Shown here piece by piece: positions 25,924-35,555 of a stretch of 64,000 nt of DNA. The DNA comes from Teredinibacter franksiae (GTDB lineage Bacteria > Pseudomonadota > Gammaproteobacteria > Pseudomonadales > Cellvibrionaceae). The stretch covers positions 930,001-994,000 of the forward strand of contig NZ_JACJUV010000001.1 in assembly GCF_014218805.1 (NCBI RefSeq), given 5' to 3'. The notes below the pieces were generated by a model, which saw only the letters and a list, made by a program, of their open reading frames with translations, did not search any database and had not been told where the DNA came from. Both the position numbers and the translations under genes were made by a program. Each line of letters starts with the position of its first letter. The first letter of the stretch is position 1.

Positions 25924-26985
25924 CTAAAATAATTGTAGGTGCCCCGTAACCTCTTCGCGGTCATGGTAGAGCTGTTTAAAACGTAATTGATGCTGAATGC
26001 CAGCATCCTCCAACGCATCGACGATTATAGCCTTGCACTTGTGTACTTCTTGATAGCGCTGCTTCATTGGCAGCTTAAGGTTAAAAACCGCTTCACGGCA
26101 CCAGCGCTCTCTACCCCAGCGAGCAATCATACTGGCGACCTTAGAAGGCTTATCAGCAATATCACACACCAACCAATCAACCGGTTTTGCCGGCTGATAG
26201 GCAAAACCATCCACCAAGTGATGCCTAACCTGGCCAGAATCCATGAGAGCCGGTGCCATTGGCCCGTTATCGACGGCGTCAACAAACATGCTGCGACGCA
26301 CCAATTGCCATGTCCAACCACCGGGAGCCGCACCAAGATCTACAGCCTTCATACTGGGCGCTAAACGCGTATCCCATTTTTTTGCTGGTATGAAGTGATG
26401 CCAGGCCTCCTCCAGTTTTAGGGTAGCGCGACTGGGGGCCTCCTTCGCTAGCCGCAAGCGCGGAACACCCGCTGTCCAAGGGCTGACATTCTGGATAAAA
26501 CAGAGTCCCGTAAAGGCCGCTTGCCCGGAGGTGAAGACCAGCTGACCTCTTAACCCATGCTCCGTGGGTTTATCTACCACCATCGCCTTATGTAGGTGGT
26601 GTGCCACGCCTTTCGCCAGTCTTGACAGCGCTTTCCCGTCGTTGGTATCCAGTACAATTGACTCGATAGATCTCAGACCGGCCTGCCCAAGGTCGGCCAA
26701 AAAGGGCAGCATCCTCAATTTCAGCGGAGTCACCCTGTCTGCCGGGTTAAGATCTTCCTCTAGTCCTGGCGACAAAAACCAATGCCGGATAAAAATGAGT
26801 TCTTCGAACGGGTAATCACGTAACAAGGCAAACGCCTGCTCAGGCTGCTGAACCACAAACTGCACATAGCCTGTGTCTGCTTTAGCTTTTACATACCCAG
26901 CAACGTCTTGTAACCCACAGACATCGACAAGCTCTGCTGCCACCTCCTTCTCAAAGCCAATCCGGCACAAAGCCACTATTTCCAC
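25924..26985 (-). CDS. rlmM: 23S rRNA 2'-O-ribose methyltransferase RlmM
   Basis: RlmM methylates C2498 of 23S rRNA. The 353-residue protein has the family layout: N-terminal RNA-binding THUMP-like half (about 1-170), then a Rossmann-fold methyltransferase with SAM motif VDLGAAPGGWTWQL and the later NLKLPMKQRYQEV block, giving the 2'-O-methyltransferase K-D-K-E catalytic set. The GTG start at 26985 is supported by AGGGGA six bases upstream. Confidence 0.95.
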   Translation of the reverse strand: MEIVALCRIGFEKEVAAELVDVCGLQDVAGYVKAKADTGYVQFVVQQPEQAFALLRDYPFEELIFIRHWFLSPGLEEDLNPADRVTPLKLRMLPFLADLGQAGLRSIESIVLDTNDGKALSRLAKGVAHHLHKAMVVDKPTEHGLRGQLVFTSGQAAFTGLCFIQNVSPWTAGVPRLRLAKEAPSRATLKLEEAWHHFIPAKKWDTRLAPSMKAVDLGAAPGGWTWQLVRRSMFVDAVDNGPMAPALMDSGQVRHHLVDGFAYQPAKPVDWLVCDIADKPSKVASMIARWGRERWCREAVFNLKLPMKQRYQEVHKCKAIIVDALEDAGIQHQLRFKQLYHDREEVTGHLQLF

Positions 26986-27174
26986 AGATTTCCCCTGTTA
27001 ATATCAAATTCGCGCAAGAATACGTGCATGGCTCATCGTTGAACAAGTACTATAGGTTGTTTCTATATCAAAAAAAGATGCGACCTAAGGCTTGGAGCGT
27101 TGCAATAACCTCACAAAGCACCTTTAATTTAAAGTCTGTCTACACTATTCAAGCAAGGACTGTTAGGTAGTAAG

Positions 27175-30100
27175 TTGATTAATAATCGATCAAGGGCAAT
27201 ACCCAACAAACAAAAAAGCCCCCTTATACTCACCGTGTTACTTTTACTCTGCTTTACTTCGGGCTGGGCTCACTCGCGTATTCCCCCGCAAGTGAAATTT
27301 AAACCTATTTTAGCCAACGAACTCGAAAAGCTCGCCTACGTCAATGCTATCGCACAGGACAAAGATGGCTTTATTTGGATAGGCGCCATTCAAGGGCTCG
27401 CCCGCTACGATGGCTACACACTCAAAACCTATACCTACGACGAAAATGACCCCACATCTATAAGTCACAACTGGATTAAACAACTAACGCTAGATAGTGA
27501 AGACAACCTCTGGGCTGTTTCCCAGTTTGGTGTGTGCCGCTACCAAGCGCTCATCGACAAGTTCGACTGCATTGAAAAAACCGGCGAGGGGGTAAACAGC
27601 AAAATCAGAGCCGCCATATTCTCTATGCTTGAAGATACACAGGGGAATTTCTGGGTAAGCACTTCCGAGGGGTTAAAAATACTCGACCCCGCCTCCAGAA
27701 CGTTCAACCCCGTTCCTCAACATCTGCACGAAATATTAAGCCCTAGCGCAAACTCCGAGGCCAATGTCGTTCACCAGATGGTACAGCACCCCTCGGGTGA
27801 CCTGTGGTTTGGCCTGCAAGGTAATGGCGTGGTGCGCTATACCCCCTCCACCCAAGCCATTAAGCACTTTCGTTCCCAAGACAAAGAACCAAACAGCCTG
27901 CCCGCAAACAAAATTCGCGAGCTGTTGATCGACTCCAGAGGCGACCTTTGGGTGGGTTCTCTTGGAGGAGGAATTGCCCGATTTAACAGTAATACCAACG
28001 AATTTATTCGTTTCAAACACAGCAACAATGAAAAGGCCGATACCGTTTGGGACATTATTGAAGATGAAAGCGGCATTTTTTGGATTGCCGACGGCACAGG
28101 TGTTCACCTTTATGACCCCGAAACCAGCGCTTTCCGCGAGTACAACTATGTAGAAGGGGCGCAGGATGGCCCTGGAAACTTTGTTGGGCGAGACCTCTTT
28201 ATCGATAACGCCAAAGGCATTTGGGTAGGTTACTTCCCAAGCGGGGTCGATACCGTAGATTTACAAGCCTCGGAATTTCTGAATTACCGCCACAATCCCG
28301 GCGATAGTACGTCACTGCCTGACGGCGGCGTACTGGCAACTCTGGAACAAGCAGACGGAGACATTTGGGTTGGCTGTGGGTTTGGCCTAGGTAGGCTCGA
28401 CCGAGAAACCGGTGCCTTCAAACGCTATGAACACGACCAAAACGACCCTACCAGCCTCAGCGGTAGCACCCCGCTAGATATGGATATCGGGCCAGACGGA
28501 AGCCTCTGGGTAGGAAGTTGGGACAGAGGGTTAAATCACAAAGCGCCAAACAGCGACGTTTTTAAACGCTACGCCTACGACCCAGCCAAAGCTGAAACCC
28601 TCTACGGTCGCGAACCCTGGGCCGTGCGCTTCGATAAGTACGGAAATCTTTGGGTGGGAACAGAAAAAGGCGTAAACCTGTATCGACCAGATACTGACGA
28701 CTTTGAGCGCGTCATGCCCACAGACCAAGCCGGTGCTAAACTGCAAAGCCTGTATGTACGCCATATATACAGTGACTCCAGCGGGATTATCTGGGTCGCA
28801 TCGTTCAACGGCCTTTATAGCATTGACCCAGTCACAAAACGTTATACCGGACACTACAGCCATAACCCCGACGACCCAGAATCACTGAGTTCAAATCAAA
28901 TTCTATCGATCCTTGAGGACAGAAAAGGCTTTTTGTGGGTGGGTACCGGTGGTAATGGTTTGAATAAACTCAATCTCAGCACCGGTAAAAGTCAGCGCTT
29001 TGGTGTTCGCGATGGGTTGCCCAACCCAACCATAACCGGGCTTATAGCTGATGGCGCCGGGAACATGTGGGTCAGTACCTACAAGGGCCTGTCGCGTTAC
29101 AACCCCCATACGGGCGAGTTTCAAACCTACGACAAACTCGACGGTACTTTGGGTAACCTTTACAACCGCAACTCGCCTTCCCTGCTAAGCACCGGCGAAT
29201 TGGTATTCGGTGGCTCTCGCGGGCTCACCATCTTCGACCCCGAACAGCTATCCAACAACACAAATATTCCCCCGGTTGTAATTACCGAGCTTTCCATCTT
29301 TAACAAGCCTGTAACCATGGGGCCAAAAAGTCCGCTAACACAATCTATTGCGAAAACAGAAAGCCTTAAGCTTAGCTATACGCAATCGGTGTTTTCATTT
29401 GAATTCGCCGCGCTAAGTTATCGGTCTCCCGGCGAGAACCAATATGCCTACCGCCTGAATGGTTTCGAAACTAACTGGAACTACGTAGGCAACCGCCGCT
29501 CAGCCACCTATACCAACCTAGATCCCGGTACTTACGTCTTCGAGGTAAAAGCCTCGAACAACAGCGGTATTTGGAACGAAAAACCCACTCGCCTCACCAT
29601 TGTCGTATCACCCCCTTGGTGGCGCTCCATATGGGCGTACCTAGCCTACATCCTAGCGGCTATAGCACTGGCCTTGCGCGTACGGCAAACCAGTTTAGAA
29701 AAGCTGGCAACGGAGCGAAAAAATCTCGATCATGAACGCGCTATTGTAAAACGTCTAAAAGAAATTGACGTGATGAAAGATGAGATTAACCGCGAACTCG
29801 ACAGTAAAGTCGCCAAACGAACAGAGGAATTGCGTCGCGAGCATGAAAGGCTGTTGTCCACGCAGAATGAGCTCAAAATGCTCAATACAAAGCTGGCCGA
29901 TGTAAGCGTAACGGATCAGCTTACCGGTTTAAAAAATCGACGTTTTCTCTACCAAACCATCGAAGAGGATGCGGCAATTGTTAGCCGACAATACCGGAAT
30001 TTCCCAGACGGACTAAATCTGGACGATCTAACCTTCGCACTTCTCGACATCGACCACTTTAAGGAAGTCAACGATCGCTATGGTCACAGTACTGGCGATA

Positions 30101-30567
30101 AAGTACTCGTGCAGCTCAGCCACATACTGCAGCAGGTATTGCGGGAGTCAGACTATATTGTGCGCTGGGGTGGTGAAGAATTTGTGATTGTTATCCGGCA
30201 CCTACCAAGGAAGCATGTCACCACCATAATCGAGCGTTTAAGAAACATCATTAAACAGCACGAGTTCGTTATTAACACCGAACTCACCCTCAAGCAAACC
30301 TGCTCAATTGGCATCGCCTCCTACCCGTTCATAGCAAAAGAGCCCACCCAGGTGGATTGGGAGCAAATTATAAAAATTGCCGACCGAGCCCTCTACTCGG
30401 CAAAATCTTCCGGTCGCGATTGCTGGGTATGGCTGGAACCAGGTCCACGCCAACTCACCGCAGAGGCTCAAATCGATGCCATCGAAAAAGACAATATCGC
30501 AAGAAGCCTTAGCGAAGGAGAGCTAAGCGTGACCAGTTCCGTTAATATCGACGAACTCGCCTGGTAG
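27175..30567 (+). CDS. two-propeller periplasmic sensor fused to GGDEF diguanylate cyclase
   Basis: The 1130-residue protein begins at TTG 27175, preceded by AGGTAG and followed by a clear signal peptide (PLILTVLLLLCFTSGWAHS). The periplasmic part (about 30-740) is made of Reg_prop repeats (DKDGFIWIGA, DSRGDLWVGS, DRKGFLWVGT and others) forming beta-propellers, then a Y_Y_Y domain (about 745-820), one membrane helix, a coiled coil and a GGDEF domain with an active-type GGEEF at 999-1003. The layout is that of the hybrid two-component sensors that bind oligosaccharides in Bacteroidetes, but with a c-di-GMP output. The next gene, in the same direction, is a GH9 glycosidase, so a plant cell-wall sugar is a reasonable ligand guess. 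Confidence 0.92.
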   Translation: MINNRSRAIPNKQKSPLILTVLLLLCFTSGWAHSRIPPQVKFKPILANELEKLAYVNAIAQDKDGFIWIGAIQGLARYDGYTLKTYTYDENDPTSISHNWIKQLTLDSEDNLWAVSQFGVCRYQALIDKFDCIEKTGEGVNSKIRAAIFSMLEDTQGNFWVSTSEGLKILDPASRTFNPVPQHLHEILSPSANSEANVVHQMVQHPSGDLWFGLQGNGVVRYTPSTQAIKHFRSQDKEPNSLPANKIRELLIDSRGDLWVGSLGGGIARFNSNTNEFIRFKHSNNEKADTVWDIIEDESGIFWIADGTGVHLYDPETSAFREYNYVEGAQDGPGNFVGRDLFIDNAKGIWVGYFPSGVDTVDLQASEFLNYRHNPGDSTSLPDGGVLATLEQADGDIWVGCGFGLGRLDRETGAFKRYEHDQNDPTSLSGSTPLDMDIGPDGSLWVGSWDRGLNHKAPNSDVFKRYAYDPAKAETLYGREPWAVRFDKYGNLWVGTEKGVNLYRPDTDDFERVMPTDQAGAKLQSLYVRHIYSDSSGIIWVASFNGLYSIDPVTKRYTGHYSHNPDDPESLSSNQILSILEDRKGFLWVGTGGNGLNKLNLSTGKSQRFGVRDGLPNPTITGLIADGAGNMWVSTYKGLSRYNPHTGEFQTYDKLDGTLGNLYNRNSPSLLSTGELVFGGSRGLTIFDPEQLSNNTNIPPVVITELSIFNKPVTMGPKSPLTQSIAKTESLKLSYTQSVFSFEFAALSYRSPGENQYAYRLNGFETNWNYVGNRRSATYTNLDPGTYVFEVKASNNSGIWNEKPTRLTIVVSPPWWRSIWAYLAYILAAIALALRVRQTSLEKLATERKNLDHERAIVKRLKEIDVMKDEINRELDSKVAKRTEELRREHERLLSTQNELKMLNTKLADVSVTDQLTGLKNRRFLYQTIEEDAAIVSRQYRNFPDGLNLDDLTFALLDIDHFKEVNDRYGHSTGDKVLVQLSHILQQVLRESDYIVRWGGEEFVIVIRHLPRKHVTTIIERLRNIIKQHEFVINTELTLKQTCSIGIASYPFIAKEPTQVDWEQIIKIADRALYSAKSSGRDCWVWLEPGPRQLTAEAQIDAIEKDNIARSLSEGELSVTSSVNIDELAW

Positions 30568-30758
30568 CCCTCTCGGCTAAGGCCTCATTCAAAGGCTCCT
30601 ACCTAATAGTAAAATCGACTATAATCAGAATAGGATATTGGTAAACTCATAGCAAAAAATGGCTTCGGCACTTACTTCATACAGCCCAGGTTAGGTAATA
30701 TTCCAGCACATCACTGCTTTCCGCTCTGCTCTTATCCTCAAACGATTGGCGTGAACAT

Positions 30759-33254
30759 ATGAACGTCCTGCTTATTAAAATACTCAAACTCACCTCATCG
30801 CTACTCCTTGCGATGTTGCTGCTAACCCAACAAACCCTTGCTGCCCCCGCGCAACTTACCCTCAACAATCAGGAATATTTTGAATCACAGGGGTTTGATG
30901 TACTGGTTTTCAACAACTGGTATAACGGCCTATTCGACGACTCCAAAATCAGTGGTGTAGAAGTGATACACCACGGCGAGCGCCGCGCAACCAATGGTGA
31001 TGTACGCCTCAACGCCACCCCCGAGCAGTGGGATGCAATACCGGTATTTATCGAGCGTAAAGTCGATAGGGCCGCGGGCGTAATCGAAGCCTTCGCCCAT
31101 TATCCCAAATTCAATTTTAGCTATTCCGTTCGCGTGCAAACCTTAAAAAACGGCGTTCACATTAGCGTGAACATCCCCAAGCCCTTGCCTCAGGCATTAG
31201 TCGGAAAAGCCGGGTTTAATCTGGAATTTTTACCGGCCAGCTATTTCGAGCAAGCCTACTTAATGGATGGTGCTCCGGGGCTATTCCCACTCTACCCCTC
31301 CGGCCCCAAGGAACAAAACAATCTACAGTCGCCACAAACCATGGCTCGCGGCCACAAGCTGGTATTGGCCCCAGGAAATTCGGATTACCAAATATCAATT
31401 GAATCTAAAGATGCACCACTTGAATTGTTCGACGGCCGAAGTAAAGCGCAAAACGGTTGGTTTGTGGTTCGCAGCCTATTACCGGCCGAAAAACAAGGCA
31501 AGGTTTTACAGTGGACACTGAACGCTAATGTGCAAAAAAACTGGCTGCGCAAACCCGTCATAGGTCATTCGCAACTGGGCTATCACCCCGCCCAAAAAAA
31601 AGTTGCGGTGATTGAACTAGACAAACGAGATACGCGTAAACAAAGCGCAAGTCTTGTGCGCGTAATGGACAACGGCACAAATAAAGTCGTACTTAAATCA
31701 CGCCCCAAACAGTGGGGGCGCTACAAACGCTACAACTACCAAGAATTTGATTTTTCTGGTATTAGCGAGCCAGGCATTTATCATCTGCAATATGGCAAGA
31801 CTAAAACGGCACCCTTTATTATTGACAAGCAGGTTTTCAAAAAGGCATGGCACCCCAGCCTAGATGTATTTCTTCCGGTGCAAATGGATCATGTGTTAGT
31901 AAACGAAGCCTACCGCGTATGGCACGGCGCGTCGCATTTAGACGATGCGCTGCAAGCACCGGTTAACCATACGCATTTCGACCTCTACGCCCAAGGGCCA
32001 ACCACCGATACGCCCTATAAGCCCGGAGAACACATTCCCGGATTAAATATTGGCGGCTGGTACGATGCCGGCGACTACGATATTCGTACTCAAACCCAAT
32101 ACCAAACCGTACTCGCACTGGTAGACGCCTGGGAAACGTTTCGCCCACAACGGGATGTAACCCTCGTAGACTACACAAAGAAGGCTGTAGACCTCCATGT
32201 GCCCGATGGCAAAGTCGATATTCTTCAACAAATAGAACATGGCACACTCGCGCTAATTGCACAGCACCGAGCCCTCGGCCACGCAATACCCGGAATTATC
32301 GTGCCCAAAATCACCGAATACACACACCTAGGTGACGGTCTTACCATGACCGACAATCAGGTTTACAACCCGACAATGAAAGCAGAAGAAAGCAACGGCT
32401 TAGAAAGCGGGAAATTTGATGACCGCTGGGCCTTTACCTCGGAGTCAAGCAAGCTGAATTACGGCTCCATTGCCGCACTAGCCGCCGCCAGCCGAGCCTT
32501 GAAAGGCCATAACGATGAACTTGCTCAGGAATGCTGGCAAACGGCACAGCAAGCCTGGCAAAAAGAAAAAACCCGCGATCCGGTGGTGTTTAATCACGGT
32601 AATACCACCGGTGGAGCGATTGAAATCGAACGTTTCAACGCCGCAGTAGAAATGCTGATATCCAGCAACGGCAAGCCAGAGTTTCTCATGGTTGTGCAGC
32701 ATTCGCTGATCGATATAGAAAAGCGTTTCGTATTTACGGCCAATAAACTGTTAAAAGCCTTTCCCTACATGGATAAATCACACCAACAAAAAGTACGGGC
32801 AATGGCCCAACGCTACGCCGAAACCTTGAGAAAAAACCATCAGCAAAACCCCTACGGTGTCACCATCACTGAGGGTGGCTGGGCAGGTAATGGAACTATC
32901 CTCCTCACCGCATCGGGGCACTACGCGCTGCACAGAGCTTTCCCTGATTTGTTCCATCGCGAAGACGTATTTCGCGGTATGAACTACCTGCTGGGAAACC
33001 ACCCCTATTCCGACATTTCCTTCGTCTCAAACCTAGGGGCACAATCGAAAAAAGTGGCCTACGGCATGAACCGCGCCGATTTTTCATTTATATCTGGAGG
33101 TGTGGTGCCAGGAGTGCTCATGGTGAAACCAGACTTCCCCGAAAACAAAGAGAACTGGCCTTTTTTCTGGGGAGAAAACGAATATGTGGTGAACGTTGGT
33201 GCCTACTTTATTTTTCTAGCCTTAGCTGTACAGGATTTAGCAGAAGACGCCTAA
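30759..33254 (+). CDS. secreted GH9 glycoside hydrolase (endoglucanase type)
   Basis: The 831-residue protein has a signal peptide (cleavage near residue 28) and should hydrolyse beta-1,4-glucan outside the cytoplasm. Residues about 30-255 form a domain I do not recognise, about 262-358 the immunoglobulin-like CelD_N domain (IGHSQLGYHPAQKKVAVI), and about 365-831 the GH9 barrel. The catalytic base pair is D436/D439 in GGWYDAGDYD, and the general acid is probably E808 in GENEYVVNVGAYF. No carbohydrate-binding module or linker is present. It is 191 bp after the propeller-GGDEF gene. Confidence 0.9.
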   Translation: MNVLLIKILKLTSSLLLAMLLLTQQTLAAPAQLTLNNQEYFESQGFDVLVFNNWYNGLFDDSKISGVEVIHHGERRATNGDVRLNATPEQWDAIPVFIERKVDRAAGVIEAFAHYPKFNFSYSVRVQTLKNGVHISVNIPKPLPQALVGKAGFNLEFLPASYFEQAYLMDGAPGLFPLYPSGPKEQNNLQSPQTMARGHKLVLAPGNSDYQISIESKDAPLELFDGRSKAQNGWFVVRSLLPAEKQGKVLQWTLNANVQKNWLRKPVIGHSQLGYHPAQKKVAVIELDKRDTRKQSASLVRVMDNGTNKVVLKSRPKQWGRYKRYNYQEFDFSGISEPGIYHLQYGKTKTAPFIIDKQVFKKAWHPSLDVFLPVQMDHVLVNEAYRVWHGASHLDDALQAPVNHTHFDLYAQGPTTDTPYKPGEHIPGLNIGGWYDAGDYDIRTQTQYQTVLALVDAWETFRPQRDVTLVDYTKKAVDLHVPDGKVDILQQIEHGTLALIAQHRALGHAIPGIIVPKITEYTHLGDGLTMTDNQVYNPTMKAEESNGLESGKFDDRWAFTSESSKLNYGSIAALAAASRALKGHNDELAQECWQTAQQAWQKEKTRDPVVFNHGNTTGGAIEIERFNAAVEMLISSNGKPEFLMVVQHSLIDIEKRFVFTANKLLKAFPYMDKSHQQKVRAMAQRYAETLRKNHQQNPYGVTITEGGWAGNGTILLTASGHYALHRAFPDLFHREDVFRGMNYLLGNHPYSDISFVSNLGAQSKKVAYGMNRADFSFISGGVVPGVLMVKPDFPENKENWPFFWGENEYVVNVGAYFIFLALAVQDLAEDA

Positions 33255-33264
33255 TCGCATCGTT

Positions 33265-33957
33265 TCAATCACCGCCCAAGCAACGGTTGACGAATTCACC
33301 CGCGCCTGCCGCTGCGCACCCGATTAACTGTCCTTGGGTTAAACCGCTGCGCTTCAACGGCTTAAAATCGTGATCACCGCTTTCCAGCCAGTTAATGCTG
33401 ACAGCCTTACTCAAACCATACCCGCTTACTGCTTCGGGCTTGCCGAACGGGTCTCGTGTTCCGTGGAAAATACACAGGGGCTTGCGCAGAGTTTTTAAAT
33501 GCTCGACCCGAGTATTGTCGGGTTTTGCTGGTGGATGAAACGGGTAACCGAAGCACACACCGGCGATCAAACGCTGTCGCCATTGGCGGAATTGCTGCTG
33601 CTCATCCGCCATAACCAAGCTGGCGGAACGCCCGCCCATGGATTTGCCGCCCACAACCAGGGGCAAATCAGTTCGAGCGGCAACAATTGCTATAACCTCT
33701 TGCCAGTGCTCCAATAAGCGTGGCATTCGATTGGGTGGCGACTTTTTCCCAGTAATGCGACGCTGCTGCATATAGGGAAACTCAAAGCGCACCACCGTAA
33801 AAATATCACCCGCAAGCTTTTGTGCCATAGCCGCCATAAAGTCTGATTCCATTGAGGCACCGGCCCCGTGAGCCAACAGGAACCAAGCGCGAGCTTCGCC
33901 AGCACAGTGATTCACCAGAACGGGCATATCTGCCCAGTATTCAATGGGAGTAATCAT
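33265..33957 (-). CDS. alpha/beta hydrolase (TEX30/KANL3-like family)
   Basis: The 230-residue protein has the oxyanion-hole region LLAHGAGASMESDFM, the nucleophile elbow VGGKSMGGRSASLV, and a late HDFKPLKRSG segment for the catalytic His, consistent with the small alpha/beta hydrolases often listed as DUF or TEX30-like. Substrate unknown. It follows yheU by 15 bp and is likely co-transcribed. Confidence 0.85.
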   Translation of the reverse strand: MITPIEYWADMPVLVNHCAGEARAWFLLAHGAGASMESDFMAAMAQKLAGDIFTVVRFEFPYMQQRRITGKKSPPNRMPRLLEHWQEVIAIVAARTDLPLVVGGKSMGGRSASLVMADEQQQFRQWRQRLIAGVCFGYPFHPPAKPDNTRVEHLKTLRKPLCIFHGTRDPFGKPEAVSGYGLSKAVSINWLESGDHDFKPLKRSGLTQGQLIGCAAAGAGEFVNRCLGGD

Positions 33958-33972
33958 AAAAAAGGGCGTTGA

Positions 33973-34203
33973 TCAGGCCTGACTGGCCGCTCGATAAGAC
34001 TCTGCTGTAACCAAATTCACGGTTTCAGTTGCTTCATCGTAGGTAATAAGTAAATCACCCGCATAAACCTGAGACAATAAATTGAATACTTTCTCTTCCA
34101 GCGACAGCTCGGTTTCGCCATAATCGGTACCCTCCCGGGTGACAACGGATTCGAGCAAGCCCTTTAGCACTTCCTCTGTTAGTTTTTCCGGGGATATGAC
34201 CAT
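33973..34203 (-). CDS. yheU: YheU (UPF0270) family protein
   Basis: The 76-residue protein fits the YheU family: start MVISPEKLTEEVLKGLLESVVTREGTDY is close to the family pattern with conserved REGTDYGE, and LVTAESYRA at the end. Function unknown. In E. coli yheU is next to a hydrolase gene (yheT), and here too a hydrolase follows. Confidence 0.88.
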   Translation of the reverse strand: MVISPEKLTEEVLKGLLESVVTREGTDYGETELSLEEKVFNLLSQVYAGDLLITYDEATETVNLVTAESYRAASQA

Positions 34204-34331
34204 GAACGTGTACCTAGTTTGAACCCAGTTAAAGTGTCAGCACTTTTGAGCGCGTACACTATTATAAAACGGCGCTAATACGTAACGGTACTAACGATAA
34301 AAACGACACTTCTATCTGCGAGCGACCCACC

Positions 34332-34850
34332 ATGTTAAAAAATCAGATCATTACTCTTTTAAGCGACGACAAACCCGGCATTGTTGAATCTATCGCAAGC
34401 GTTATTACCCGCCACAATGGCAATTGGCTAGAGAGCCAACTAGCTCAGTTGGGCGGCAAATTCGCCGGTGTCATTCGAGTACAGATAGAAGAAGAAAAAC
34501 TACAAGCGTTACGCGAAGCACTTGAGCAACTCTCAAGCCAGCAAATCCGCGTTTACCTAGACGACTGCAGTGAACAAACGGCCTCTACCGCTAACAATCT
34601 CACCCTATCCTTCCACGCAACAGGCCCCGACCGCCCCGGCATTGTACGGGAAATATCCAGCACTTTGGCGCAGTATCAAATCAACCTAGAAAAACTCGAC
34701 ACCCGCCTTTCCAGTATGCCCTACAGCGGTGACCCTCTTTTTGAAGCCGAAGGCTCTATGTCTGTGCCCCCCGGGCTAGATCGTCACCAATTGGAGGAAC
34801 GCTTGGACGAGATTGCCAACACCTTGGCAATGGATATCTCCCTAAGCTAG
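34332..34850 (+). CDS. GcvR-like protein with two ACT domains
   Basis: The 172-residue protein has two ACT domains: the first begins LLSDDKPGIVESIASVITRHNGNW, the second FHATGPDRPGIVREISSTLAQYQINLEKLDT. This is the architecture of GcvR, the partner that inhibits the activator GcvA of the glycine cleavage operon, and of related amino-acid-sensing regulators. Whether it controls gcv here cannot be seen. Confidence 0.85.
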   Translation: MLKNQIITLLSDDKPGIVESIASVITRHNGNWLESQLAQLGGKFAGVIRVQIEEEKLQALREALEQLSSQQIRVYLDDCSEQTASTANNLTLSFHATGPDRPGIVREISSTLAQYQINLEKLDTRLSSMPYSGDPLFEAEGSMSVPPGLDRHQLEERLDEIANTLAMDISLS

Positions 34851-34892
34851 TTCCGTACCGAATAGCGGTGTTTTTGCCACCGCCCGAGAGAG

Positions 34893-35282
34893 TTAGCGGT
34901 CGAGCCGCTCAATTTCAATATTAATGGCATGCGTAGATATCTGAACTTCGTATAGCGAAAACATGAGTGAAACCGCAAGTGACACTAAGCTGGCACCAAA
35001 TAAACCATGTCCCAACATAATCCAGCTGAGAAACAGCGAGAACATTGACAGGGTACAAAGTAGAAAAGCCACCACACCAAACACCTGCATTGCGCGAATA
35101 ATCTGTAGTCGAGACCGCAAATTACTGATTTGCCTGCGTACGATGTCGTCCGAGCCCGGATCGTCAAGCTTACTCAATTGGCGAATAACGGAGGCCAGGG
35201 TCACAAACCGATTGGTATACGCCAGCAGCAACAGTGAAATCGCCGGAAACAGGAGGCTGGGAGTGGTAATAGTCATTTCCAT
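34893..35282 (-). CDS. DUF2721 small membrane protein
   Basis: From the ATG at 35282 the protein has 129 residues; a frame start at 35330 adds 16 polar residues not typical of the family, and the ATG at 35276 is also possible. DUF2721 features are seen: the opening TTPSLLFPAISLLLLAYTNRF helix, a polar helical loop, and two further membrane helices. Function unknown. Confidence 0.82.
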   Translation of the reverse strand: MEMTITTPSLLFPAISLLLLAYTNRFVTLASVIRQLSKLDDPGSDDIVRRQISNLRSRLQIIRAMQVFGVVAFLLCTLSMFSLFLSWIMLGHGLFGASLVSLAVSLMFSLYEVQISTHAINIEIERLDR

Positions 35283-35355
35283 AGGTTGTCTCTCGTAATA
35301 ACCGGGCTCGAACTCGTTATATTCAGGCATTCCGGAAAGCCGTCATTTGGGTACA

Positions 35356-35387
35356 GCCTAGCAAGGCTTATTACGGCCTTGCTAGGC
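35356..35387. promoter_or_regulatory. perfect 12-bp inverted repeat between divergent genes
   Basis: GCCTAGCAAGGC (35356-35367) and GCCTTGCTAGGC (35376-35387) are exact inverse complements with an 8-base spacer. They lie between two diverging genes, so a terminator is not expected; an operator or an RNA hairpin is possible. Confidence 0.5.
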
Positions 35388-35555
35388 CTGAAAAGGCAAC
35401 CAGCCGCCACGTCTAGCTCAAACCCTTGCCGGGCCACCTAGAAGCTAAAAGCAATAAATAGAGGTGCTCATTAGTCGCCCCAGTAAAAACGCGGTATTAT
35501 TACCTATTAAAGGACCGGTTTTTACCGATTATAAAACTCAGAATAATATAATCCG

